Assembly (NCBI GenBank): GCA_027008345.1
Contig: JALTBU010000172.1
Span: 1 to 5,189 of the forward strand
Length of the DNA stretch: 5,189 bases
Reading direction: 5' to 3'
Source: Nautiliaceae bacterium
Lineage (GTDB): Bacteria > Campylobacterota > Campylobacteria > Campylobacterales > Nautiliaceae
Each line of letters starts with the position of its first letter. Positions within the stretch are counted from its first letter, which is position 1. Below are positions 1 through 5,189 of this stretch, in pieces. A program made the translations under genes and the position numbers. Under the pieces are notes generated by a model. That model did not search any database. It saw nothing but the letters and a program-made list of their open reading frames with translations, and was not told where the DNA came from.

Positions 1-492
1 AAACATTTTTTGGACTTTTTTAATTGTCTCAATTAAAGCATCTAAATTATATTTTTTACCTCTAAATTCTGGGAAAATTTTTGAAATTTTTGTTTTGAAA
101 ATAGCCTTTTTTATCTCTTCTTCATTAGAATCTGTATCAATATAAGTTATATCTTTTATTACCTCAACCAAAGTCCCACCAGTTCCCAATAATAAAACTT
201 CTTCAAATATTTCATCAAACTTTCCACCAAGAATTAGCTCAATTCCTTCAACTTGTTCTTGGATCAAAAGATACTCAGCTTCAATGTTATGCTTTTTTAA
301 ATTATTTAAAATAATCTCTTTTGCTTTTTTAAGTTCTTCATTATTTTGAATGTTTGTAACAACTGCACCTATATCGCTTTTATGAATTGGCAAATCCACT
401 TTTAAAACACAAGGAAAAGTGTCAAAACTAATCTCTTCATTAACTTTTACTCTTTTTTGTTTTGGGGTTGGGATATTATATTTTTCTATCAT
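1..492 (-). CDS. ATP-grasp protein, ADP-forming acetyl-CoA synthetase beta-subunit type (partial, C-terminus off window)
   Basis: The first 164 residues are visible and the frame is open at the left edge. They resemble the stand-alone ATP-grasp (beta) subunit of ADP-forming acyl-CoA synthetases, which convert acyl-CoA, ADP and phosphate to acid, CoA and ATP. Matching blocks are YNIPTP at 5-10, VLKVDLPIHKSDIGAV at 29-44 (family: VLKxxSPxxxHKSDxGGV; His37 would be the second phospho-transfer histidine), LLIQEQVEGIELILGG at about 87-102 and LLLGTGGTLVEVIKD at about 116-130. The stretch between YNIPTP and the HKSD block looks roughly ten residues shorter than usual, so the protein is compact. The start ATG (492-490) overlaps the pgm stop as ATGA, and AAGGAG (503-498) lies five bases upstream, so translation is probably coupled to pgm. 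The alpha (CoA-binding) subunit is not visible; it may lie further left. The substrate could be acetyl-CoA, another acyl-CoA or succinyl-CoA; the family call is firmer than the substrate. Confidence 0.77.
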   Translation of the reverse strand, partial: MIEKYNIPTPKQKRVKVNEEISFDTFPCVLKVDLPIHKSDIGAVVTNIQNNEELKKAKEIILNNLKKHNIEAEYLLIQEQVEGIELILGGKFDEIFEEVLLLGTGGTLVEVIKDITYIDTDSNEEEIKKAIFKTKISKIFPEFRGKKYNLDALIETIKKVQKMF

Positions 493-2054
493 TTTAACTC
501 CTTTAATATAATGTCTTGAATTTCTTGTATTATTTTTTCTAAATGCTCTTGTGAAATAAAACTTTCAGCATAAATTTTATATATATCCTCAGTTCCGCTT
601 GGTCTGAATGCCGCCCAAGCATTTTTTGTAACTATTTTAAGGCCACCAATGCTTTCATTATTTCCAGGTGCACGCGAGTAAATTTTTTCTATTTTTTCAC
701 CTGCTAATTCTTTTATAGGGAGATGAGTTAGAGTTTTTATTTTTTCTTTAATTTCTGGTGTTGTAGGAATATCTACTCTTTTATAAAAACATTTACCAAA
801 TTTATTTTCTAGTTCTTTATAAATATCAGCGATGTCTTTTTGTGTTTTTTCAGTGATTTCAATTGCAAGCATATTCATAATAATTCCGTCTTTATCTGTA
901 GAAAATGCACTTTTATCAAATCTTAAAAAGCTCGCTCCTGCACTCTCTTCACAAGCAAATCCAAGCCAGCCTTCATAAAGCCCCTCGGCAAAATATTTAA
1001 ATCCGACAGGTGTTTCATAAACTTCAATATCAAGATATTTTGCAATTCTATCAATCATAGAAGTTGTAACAACACTTTTGCCAATTTTAAGTCCTTTGAA
1101 ATCTCTATTTTGGAAAAGATACCAAACTGCAACACTCAGATAATGATTTGGGTTAATCAGACCTCCTTTTGGAGTTACAATTCCATGTCTGTCTGAGTCA
1201 GTGTCATTTGCAAATGCCAAATCATATTTGTCTTTTAATTTAAGTAAATTTGCCATAGCATAAGGCGAGCTGCAATCCATTCTTATTTTTCCGTCTTTAT
1301 CAGGAGGCATAAATGAGAATGTAAAATCTACTTCATTATCCTTAATATCAAAATTAGTATTCCATATCTCATTTATTTTCTCATATACAGGAATAGCGCT
1401 TCCTCCAAGAGGATCGGCTGCTATTTTTAGTTTTGACTTTTTAATTAAATCCATATCTACAACTTTTTCCAAGTCTTTTACATAAGGGGTTATAAAATCA
1501 TCAGTTTTTATTTTTTTTAAGGCATCTTCCAGTTCAATTTTTTTATAAGTTCTTTCTTTTAATATTTTATTTGCTATTTCTTCAATTTTTTTGGTTATGT
1601 GAGTATCACTAGCACCCGCATTTGTTGAATTGTATTTAAATCCTCCGTCATCAGGCGGATTGTGTGAAGGCGTTATTACTATCCCGTCACTTAAATTGTT
1701 ATTTTTTTTATTGTGTTCAATGATGGTATGAGAGATTACCGGAGTAGGGGTGTAAGTATTATTTAATATAACTTCAATATCATTTGCAACCAATACTTTT
1801 ATTGCAGTTTTTTCAGCCGGTTCAGAAAGAGCGTGTGTGTCTTTTCCTATAAAAATAGGACCGGTAATGTTGTTATCTTTTTTATATTCTGCAATTGATT
1901 GAGAAATTGCCAAGATATGTTCTTCATTAAAAGTTTTTTTATTAGCGCTTCCCCTGTGTCCGCTTGTTCCGAATTTGACTCTTTCAAGCGGATTATTGAT
2001 ATCAGGTTTTAAATAAAAATAATTTGTAATAAGCTCAGGTATATTAAATTTCAT
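489..2054 (-). CDS. pgm: Phosphoglucomutase (alpha-D-glucose phosphate-specific)
   Basis: This cytosolic enzyme interconverts glucose-1-phosphate and glucose-6-phosphate, joining glycogen or sugar-nucleotide metabolism to glycolysis. The 521 residues show the four-domain alpha-D-phosphohexomutase layout. KFGTSGHRG is at 27-35, and the phosphoserine loop TPSHNPPDDGG at 128-138 has catalytic Ser130. The metal loop NDTDSDRHG at 283-291 has Asp284, Asp286 and Asp288. The sugar-selecting loop CEESAG is at 368-373, and the phosphate-binding loop FRPSGTEDIYKIYAES is at 483-498. TPSHNPP followed by DGGFKYN, and DSDRHGIVTP, match the E. coli Pgm type rather than GlmM or ManB. The length is slightly below the E. 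coli enzyme (about 546) and all key residues are present. The start at 2054 has AGGAG five bases upstream and lies 19 bases after pfkA. The end overlaps the ATP-grasp gene by four bases, so pfkA, pgm and that gene look like one transcript. Confidence 0.96.
   Translation of the reverse strand: MKFNIPELITNYFYLKPDINNPLERVKFGTSGHRGSANKKTFNEEHILAISQSIAEYKKDNNITGPIFIGKDTHALSEPAEKTAIKVLVANDIEVILNNTYTPTPVISHTIIEHNKKNNNLSDGIVITPSHNPPDDGGFKYNSTNAGASDTHITKKIEEIANKILKERTYKKIELEDALKKIKTDDFITPYVKDLEKVVDMDLIKKSKLKIAADPLGGSAIPVYEKINEIWNTNFDIKDNEVDFTFSFMPPDKDGKIRMDCSSPYAMANLLKLKDKYDLAFANDTDSDRHGIVTPKGGLINPNHYLSVAVWYLFQNRDFKGLKIGKSVVTTSMIDRIAKYLDIEVYETPVGFKYFAEGLYEGWLGFACEESAGASFLRFDKSAFSTDKDGIIMNMLAIEITEKTQKDIADIYKELENKFGKCFYKRVDIPTTPEIKEKIKTLTHLPIKELAGEKIEKIYSRAPGNNESIGGLKIVTKNAWAAFRPSGTEDIYKIYAESFISQEHLEKIIQEIQDIILKELK
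498..503 (-). promoter_or_regulatory. Ribosome binding site for the ATP-grasp gene, inside pgm
   Basis: AAGGAG on the minus strand lies five bases before the ATG at 492 and within the last codons of pgm. Together with the ATGA stop/start overlap it fixes the start of a gene that runs off the window. Confidence 0.7.
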
Positions 2055-2073
2055 TTTTTCTCCTTTTTTCGAT

Positions 2074-3036
2074 TTAATTTAGTCCCATTAAAGGCTTGGC
2101 TAATTGAAGCATTCTTTCATCAAGTGTATATTTTGAATTAACTATTTCATCTAAATCTCTTAAAATAAATTTATCTTTATAATAAGTCACTATTTTATTT
2201 GGAGTTTTTTCAAAATTATCAAGTGCCGTTTCTATAAATTCCGCAGCTCTTAGTCTTTCAAGAACTGTCGGGCTTCCGCCTCTTTGGATATGTCCAAGCA
2301 CAGTAGCTCTTGCTTCAAATCCTATTTCTTCTTCAAACCAGTCTTTTATTTTTTCGGTAATTTTAAGCCCCTCAGCAACAATAGAGATAAAATAGCTTCT
2401 GCCCTCACTAATTTCTTTTAAATATCTTTTTTTAAGATTTTCAAGATTAAATTTGACTTCTGGAATCAGACACATCTCAGCCCCGTTTGCAACGGCGCTT
2501 GTCAAAGCCAAATATCCGCATTCTCTTCCCATTGTTTCAATTACAAAAGCTCTATTGAAACTGCTTGCGGTATCTCTGATATCATCAATTGCACATCTTA
2601 TTACATTAAGTGCTGTGTCTACTCCAATCATATATTCGTTCATTGGCAAATCATTGTCAATACTTGCAGGAATGCCCATAAAAGGAACTTTAAATTCCTT
2701 ATAAAAAATATCCAAAGCCCTAAAACTTCCATCGCCTCCTAAGATTATAAGAAGATCAATGTTTTCTTTTTTTATATTTTCGTATGCTTTTTTTCTATAT
2801 TCCTTTTCAAACCATCTTTTGCTTCTGCTGGATCTAATAATAGTTCCGCCTCTATATATAATTCCTCCTACATCTTTATATTCAGCTTTTTTTATCTGTC
2901 CGTCAATGAGCCCTTCAAGACCGTTGTAAATAAAATACGGCTCGTATCCTTTTTCGTAAGAGTATTCAACAAATTTTTTAATTGCCGGATTCATTCCGCT
3001 GCTGTCTCCTCCGCTTGTCATAATAGCTATTTTCAT
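2074..3036 (-). CDS. pfkA: ATP-dependent 6-phosphofructokinase
   Basis: It phosphorylates fructose-6-phosphate to fructose-1,6-bisphosphate, the committed step of Embden-Meyerhof glycolysis. At 320 residues it has normal bacterial PfkA length. Visible motifs: the nucleotide loop GGDSSGMN at 9-16; RGGTIIRSSR at 62-71; GGDGS at 100-104, where Gly103 is the residue typical of ATP enzymes (Asp in pyrophosphate-dependent ones); the catalytic stretch PASIDND at 123-129 with Asp127 as general base and Asp129; Arg162; METMGR-type ETMGRECGY at 167-175; Glu222; and RATVLGHIQRGGSP at 243-256 with Arg243, His249 and Arg252. The usual PGTIDND is changed to PASIDND, and several effector-site positions of the E. 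coli enzyme are not conserved (see findings). AGGAG lies five bases before the ATG. It is the first gene after a 141-base spacer and is followed 19 bases later by pgm. Campylobacter and Helicobacter relatives generally lack a phosphofructokinase, so its presence implies a working glycolytic direction here. Confidence 0.95.
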   Translation of the reverse strand: MKIAIMTSGGDSSGMNPAIKKFVEYSYEKGYEPYFIYNGLEGLIDGQIKKAEYKDVGGIIYRGGTIIRSSRSKRWFEKEYRKKAYENIKKENIDLLIILGGDGSFRALDIFYKEFKVPFMGIPASIDNDLPMNEYMIGVDTALNVIRCAIDDIRDTASSFNRAFVIETMGRECGYLALTSAVANGAEMCLIPEVKFNLENLKKRYLKEISEGRSYFISIVAEGLKITEKIKDWFEEEIGFEARATVLGHIQRGGSPTVLERLRAAEFIETALDNFEKTPNKIVTYYKDKFILRDLDEIVNSKYTLDERMLQLAKPLMGLN

Positions 3037-3177
3037 TTTACTCCTTTTAGTTTAGTTTATGCGTAGATGGGTGTATGAGTGGATGGGTTAATGAGTATAT
3101 TAGTGATATGAGTAAATAATTTATTTACAATATAACAATATTTATTCACTAATTTATACATCTAAGCATCCACCGAT
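3037..3177 (-). promoter_or_regulatory. lipA-pfkA spacer, probable site of the pfkA promoter
   Basis: This is the only non-coding stretch of any size in the window (141 bases). It carries the pfkA ribosome binding site (AGGAG, five bases before the ATG) at the left end. A minus-strand TATACT (3099-3094) and TATATT (3134-3129) are possible -10 boxes, but neither has a convincing -35 box, and such boxes are expected by chance in AT-rich DNA. No GC-rich stem followed by a U-tract is seen after lipA, so read-through from pgi-lipB-lipA into pfkA remains possible. Most of the spacer is occupied by the repeat structure listed separately. Confidence 0.35.
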
Positions 3178-3178
3178 T
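3061..3178. repeat. Long imperfect palindrome filling the lipA-pfkA spacer
   Basis: The two halves of the spacer are inversely related. The centre is a perfect seven-base stem with a three-base loop, GTAAATA-ATT-TATTTAC (3112-3128). Without gaps, the outer arms match at about half of 58 positions, and many mismatches are A/G exchanges. Shared words in inverse orientation include GTGGATG (3079-3085) against CATCCAC (3167-3173) and TAGATG (3064-3069) against CATCTA. The right arm ends at the lipA stop codon. It could form a long weak hairpin in DNA or RNA, or be the remnant of a small palindromic intergenic element. No U-tract follows, so it is not a standard terminator. Confidence 0.5.
3067..3113. 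repeat. Degenerate 8-base tandem repeat, consensus ATGRGTNN
   Basis: On the plus strand the hexamers ATGGGT (3067), ATGAGT (3075), ATGGGT (3083), ATGAGT (3091) and ATTAGT (3099) recur with exact 8-base spacing, followed by another ATGAGT at 3108 after a one-base slip. Apart from the end of the array the units vary only at the fourth base of the hexamer and the two spacer bases. The right half of the same spacer carries related motifs in the opposite orientation. Confidence 0.7.
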
Positions 3179-3993
3179 CACAGCCTGTCCGCATAATAAC
3201 TGCTTCTAATTAAATTACCGCTTACCACAGCTTTAAATCCAAGAGAATAAGCCAAATTTTCGAGCTCTTTAAATTCATTTTCACTGTAATATTTTTTCAC
3301 CGGGTAATGTTTGGGAGTGGGTCTTAGGTATTGTCCGATTGTAAGCTGAGATACTCCCGCATTTAAAAGGTCTTTAAAAGTTTTTTCAATGTCTTTGATG
3401 CTCTCGCCAAATCCAACAATTATTGAAGATTTTGTAATTTTAAATTTTGAATAATATTCTAAAACTTTTAGACTCAGAGTATATGAGCTTTTTGGTTTTA
3501 GTTTTTTATGAAGTCTTTCAACAGTTTCTATATTATGGGCAAGTTTATATGCATTTGAAGAAACAAGTAATTCAAGTGCTTTTAAATCTCCATTAAAATC
3601 AGGAGTTAAGGCTTCTATTTTTGTCTCAGGATTAATATCTTTTATTTTTTCAATTGTTTTATAAAAATGAGCACTTCCATAGTCTGTTAGGTCATCTCTG
3701 TCAACTGAAGTAATTACAGCATATTTTAAATTAAGATCTTTAACTGCGTTTGCAATTTTAAGAGGTTCATTTTTATCAAGTTTTGCAGGGTGTCCGCTTT
3801 TAACACCACAAAATCTGCAGTTTCTTGTACATATATTTCCCATTATCATAAATGTTGCAGTGCCTCTTTTGAAACATTCACTGATATTTGGACATTTTGA
3901 AGAAAAACATACAGTATTTATTCCATGCTTTTCTATGACAAAATTTGTTTTTTCGATAAGTTCAGGTGAGGGTGCTAACACTTTTGGTTTCAT
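3178..3993 (-). CDS. lipA: Lipoyl synthase (radical SAM)
   Basis: It inserts two sulfur atoms into protein-bound octanoyl groups to make lipoyl cofactors. The 271 residues carry both iron-sulfur cluster motifs: the auxiliary cluster CX4CX5C with Cys29, Cys34 and Cys40 (CFSSKCPNISEC), and the radical SAM CX3CX2C with Cys55, Cys59 and Cys62 (CTRNCRFC). Other family blocks are TSVDRDDLTDYG at 95-106, LTPDF at 129-133, HNIETVERL at 153-161, IVGFGES at 192-198, LTIGQYLRPTPKHYPV at 217-232, and the C-terminal RSSYYAD at 263-269, whose serine ligates the auxiliary cluster. It lacks much of the N-terminal extension of E. coli LipA (about 321 residues): only 28 residues precede the first cysteine. The start ATG lies 32 bases inside the end of lipB, with a weak AAAGGT site five bases upstream within lipB. 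The stop touches one arm of the palindromic spacer. The pairing with lipB supports the call. Confidence 0.96.
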   Translation of the reverse strand: MKPKVLAPSPELIEKTNFVIEKHGINTVCFSSKCPNISECFKRGTATFMIMGNICTRNCRFCGVKSGHPAKLDKNEPLKIANAVKDLNLKYAVITSVDRDDLTDYGSAHFYKTIEKIKDINPETKIEALTPDFNGDLKALELLVSSNAYKLAHNIETVERLHKKLKPKSSYTLSLKVLEYYSKFKITKSSIIVGFGESIKDIEKTFKDLLNAGVSQLTIGQYLRPTPKHYPVKKYYSENEFKELENLAYSLGFKAVVSGNLIRSSYYADRL

Positions 3994-4567
3994 AAAATAC
4001 CTTTTTTATTATATCTTTTATTAAATTTTTTGCGGTGTTTATTGGAATATTTATACCTTCATTATATAATGAAGTGGCTTTAATACCGCTTAAATTACAT
4101 GGATTTATTTTATTAAATTCATCTAAATTTGGATTAATATGAATTGATACTCCGTGTTTGCTTTTGTTGTTTTCATATCTGAATCCAAGAGATGCTATTT
4201 TTCTGTTTTGTATATAAAATCCGGGTTTGTTTTTATCATAGTAAATTTCAAGTGGAAAATTTCTAAAAAACAGTGAAATTGATTTTTTAACATTTTTATA
4301 AAAAAACGCAGGATTTTGTACATTAAAGATAAAATATACCATCAAAGTCCCCTCGTCAAAATAGGTAATACTACCGCCTCTATCTACCTTTAAAGCCCAT
4401 GGGAATTTATATGCTTCATTTTTTCCTACCGTAAAAATAGGATTATGAGTTGCAAAAAGAAGATAATTTTCTTTTTGTTTAATTAACTCTTCTTGAAGTT
4501 TTAAAAACTCTTTATATTCAATTTTTCCTAAATCTTTAAAATTTATTTTTAAGGATTGTTTTTCCAA
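3962..4567 (-). CDS. lipB: Lipoate-protein ligase B (octanoyl-[ACP]:protein N-octanoyltransferase)
   Basis: It transfers octanoate from acyl carrier protein to a lysine of a lipoyl domain, giving the substrate for LipA. The 201 residues have the LipB/LplA fold signatures: THNPIFTVGKN at 40-50, DRGGSITY at 62-69, KIASLGFRYENNKSKHGVSIHIN at 123-145 and INPCNLSGI at 154-162. Lys123 and Cys157 correspond to the catalytic Lys/Cys dyad, and His138 to the conserved HG motif. The usual TYHGPGQ segment reads TYFDEGT here, which is unusual (see findings). The start is a TTG at 4567. It is supported by AGGAG six bases upstream, by no Met before residue 76, and by the first beta strand (LKINFKDLG) aligning with the N-terminus of E. 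coli LipB. It overlaps pgi upstream and lipA downstream by 32 bases each, so pgi-lipB-lipA are very probably co-transcribed and translationally coupled. Confidence 0.93.
   Translation of the reverse strand: MEKQSLKINFKDLGKIEYKEFLKLQEELIKQKENYLLFATHNPIFTVGKNEAYKFPWALKVDRGGSITYFDEGTLMVYFIFNVQNPAFFYKNVKKSISLFFRNFPLEIYYDKNKPGFYIQNRKIASLGFRYENNKSKHGVSIHINPNLDEFNKINPCNLSGIKATSLYNEGINIPINTAKNLIKDIIKKVFYETKSVSTLT
3999..4004 (-). promoter_or_regulatory. Ribosome binding site for lipA, inside lipB
   Basis: On the minus strand AAAGGT lies five bases before the lipA ATG at 3993, within the lipB reading frame. It is weaker than the AGGAG sites of the other genes, which would fit coupling of lipA translation to ribosomes finishing lipB. 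Confidence 0.5.
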
Positions 4568-5189
4568 GTTCGACTCCTGGTTGGTTGTATGTGTTTATTT
4601 CAAGAAGACTTCCAATAGCACTTGTCAATATCTCATAATACATTATAAGTTTTCCTATGTTTTTTAATGATAAATCATCAATTGTTATTTCATCTATCGG
4701 ATACTCTTTTGCCATTAAAGCTTCTTTTGTAGCTTCACATTCTTTATTTATAAGTTCTTCAAAAGAAGCTCCGTTTACAAAATCAGTGGCTTCAAGATGA
4801 GGTAGCTTAATATCTGGAATTATAAGAGGTGTTTCGAATGAATTTACTTTTATGAATGTTATGGTTTTATGCCCCATACCTTCCATTAAAAGCTGCAAGA
4901 ATGAATGCTGGTCAATTGAGCCAATATGACCTACTGGCATTATCTCTTTTCCGTTTTTTCCAAGCGATTCACCAAAAAGCTGAACAAACCACTCTTTAAA
5001 TGAATTAAGAAGAGTAGAGTATGCAAATAAAACGTTTACAGGATATATTTTATAATTTTGGGCAAAAAAAGCAGCTTTTTTGCATAAATGCCACTCTTTT
5101 TTTTCAAAAAAATCATCTCTAAATTCTTTTGCACCAAGAAGTAGGTTTTTGGGATAAATTCCTGCTGCTAAAAGTGGTATTATTCCAAC
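4536..5189 (-). CDS. pgi: Glucose-6-phosphate isomerase (partial, N-terminus off window)
   Basis: It interconverts glucose-6-phosphate and fructose-6-phosphate. The C-terminal 217 residues are visible and the frame is open to the right edge, so the Met at 4940 is internal and not the start. The fragment begins at VGIIPLLAAG, the stretch that follows the family's GGR(F/Y)S signature. GESLGKNGKE at visible residues 73-82 carries the catalytic Glu (Glu74, counterpart of Glu357 in rabbit PGI). IGSIDQHSFLQLLMEG at 89-104 carries the catalytic His95. The second family signature, GSLLEINTYNQPGVELGK, ends at Lys210, the counterpart of Lys518. The protein stops only seven residues after that lysine, so it is the compact PGI form and lacks the long C-terminal tail of the E. 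coli and animal enzymes. Its last 32 bases overlap lipB. With pfkA and pgm downstream it supplies the glucose-phosphate end of glycolysis. Confidence 0.96.
   Translation of the reverse strand, partial: VGIIPLLAAGIYPKNLLLGAKEFRDDFFEKKEWHLCKKAAFFAQNYKIYPVNVLFAYSTLLNSFKEWFVQLFGESLGKNGKEIMPVGHIGSIDQHSFLQLLMEGMGHKTITFIKVNSFETPLIIPDIKLPHLEATDFVNGASFEELINKECEATKEALMAKEYPIDEITIDDLSLKNIGKLIMYYEILTSAIGSLLEINTYNQPGVELGKTILKNKF
4574..4578 (-). promoter_or_regulatory. Ribosome binding site for lipB, inside pgi
   Basis: On the minus strand AGGAG lies six bases before the TTG at 4567. It is formed by the pgi codons for the P-G-V of the conserved QPGVELGK signature, so one stretch encodes part of the isomerase active site and also recruits ribosomes for lipB. 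It decides the lipB start, since no ATG or GTG gives a better fit. Confidence 0.7.

Noticed and set aside
1511..1518. Run of eight T (A8 on the coding strand) in pgm as a phase-variation tract
   Set aside because: It encodes consecutive lysine codons in a conserved housekeeping enzyme, and runs of this length are common in this composition; no sign of an off-frame product.
2453..2704. Plus-strand open reading frame of 83 codons
   Set aside because: It lies wholly antisense to pfkA, whose protein is full length with all motifs; the plus-strand translation has no recognisable feature or clear ribosome binding site.
3112..3128. GTAAATA-ATT-TATTTAC hairpin as a rho-independent terminator for lipA
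   Set aside because: The stem is entirely A/T except one pair, and no U-tract follows it on the minus strand; it is better seen as the core of the palindromic spacer.
3094..3134. TATACT and TATATT as definite pfkA promoter -10 boxes
   Set aside because: Neither has a recognisable -35 box at 16-18 bases, and both lie in AT-rich repeats, so they are mentioned only as possibilities.
4938..4940. ATG as the start of a short pgi-like protein of 134 residues
   Set aside because: The frame continues upstream without a stop to the window edge and encodes further PGI sequence, including the catalytic Glu region, so the ATG is an internal methionine.
5062..5083. Inverted repeat GCAAAAAAAGC / GCTTTTTTGC resembling a terminator stem with T-run
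   Set aside because: It sits inside the intact pgi frame and simply encodes a Lys-Lys-Ala-Ala-Phe-Phe-Ala stretch; AT-rich coding sequence makes such stems often.

Overview
The window is a strongly AT-rich bacterial segment with every recognisable gene on the minus strand, so transcription runs right to left. Low GC, lysine/isoleucine/asparagine-rich proteins, tight gene packing with overlapping ends, AGGAG-type ribosome binding sites and the compact protein versions suggest a Campylobacterota (epsilonproteobacterial) genome. A Nautiliales-like vent chemolithotroph (Caminibacter, Nautilia or Lebetimonas type) is my best guess, from general resemblance only and not from a search.

Layout in transcription order: the C-terminal part of glucose-6-phosphate isomerase (pgi, open at the right edge); octanoyltransferase lipB, starting on TTG inside the end of pgi; lipoyl synthase lipA, starting inside the end of lipB; a 141-base spacer holding octamer-type repeats arranged as an imperfect palindrome; ATP-type 6-phosphofructokinase pfkA; phosphoglucomutase pgm; and the N-terminal part of an ATP-grasp protein resembling the beta subunit of ADP-forming acetyl-CoA synthetase, open at the left edge and overlapping pgm by four bases (ATGA).

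Pgm, Pgi and PfkA link glucose-1-phosphate to fructose-1,6-bisphosphate, and the ADP-forming acyl-CoA synthetase type makes ATP from acetyl-CoA. Together they read as a module for using stored polyglucose and fermenting it to acetate, with glycogen-type storage inferred rather than seen. LipB and LipA form the complete endogenous lipoate pathway (octanoyl transfer, then sulfur insertion); the protein they lipoylate is not in this window.

I see no RNA gene, mobile element, CRISPR array or clearly novel multi-gene system. The points most worth a second look are the palindromic repeat spacer, the altered HGPGQ-type motif in LipB, the altered PGTIDND motif and partly eroded effector site in PfkA, the small ATP-grasp subunit, and the two identical 32-base gene overlaps.
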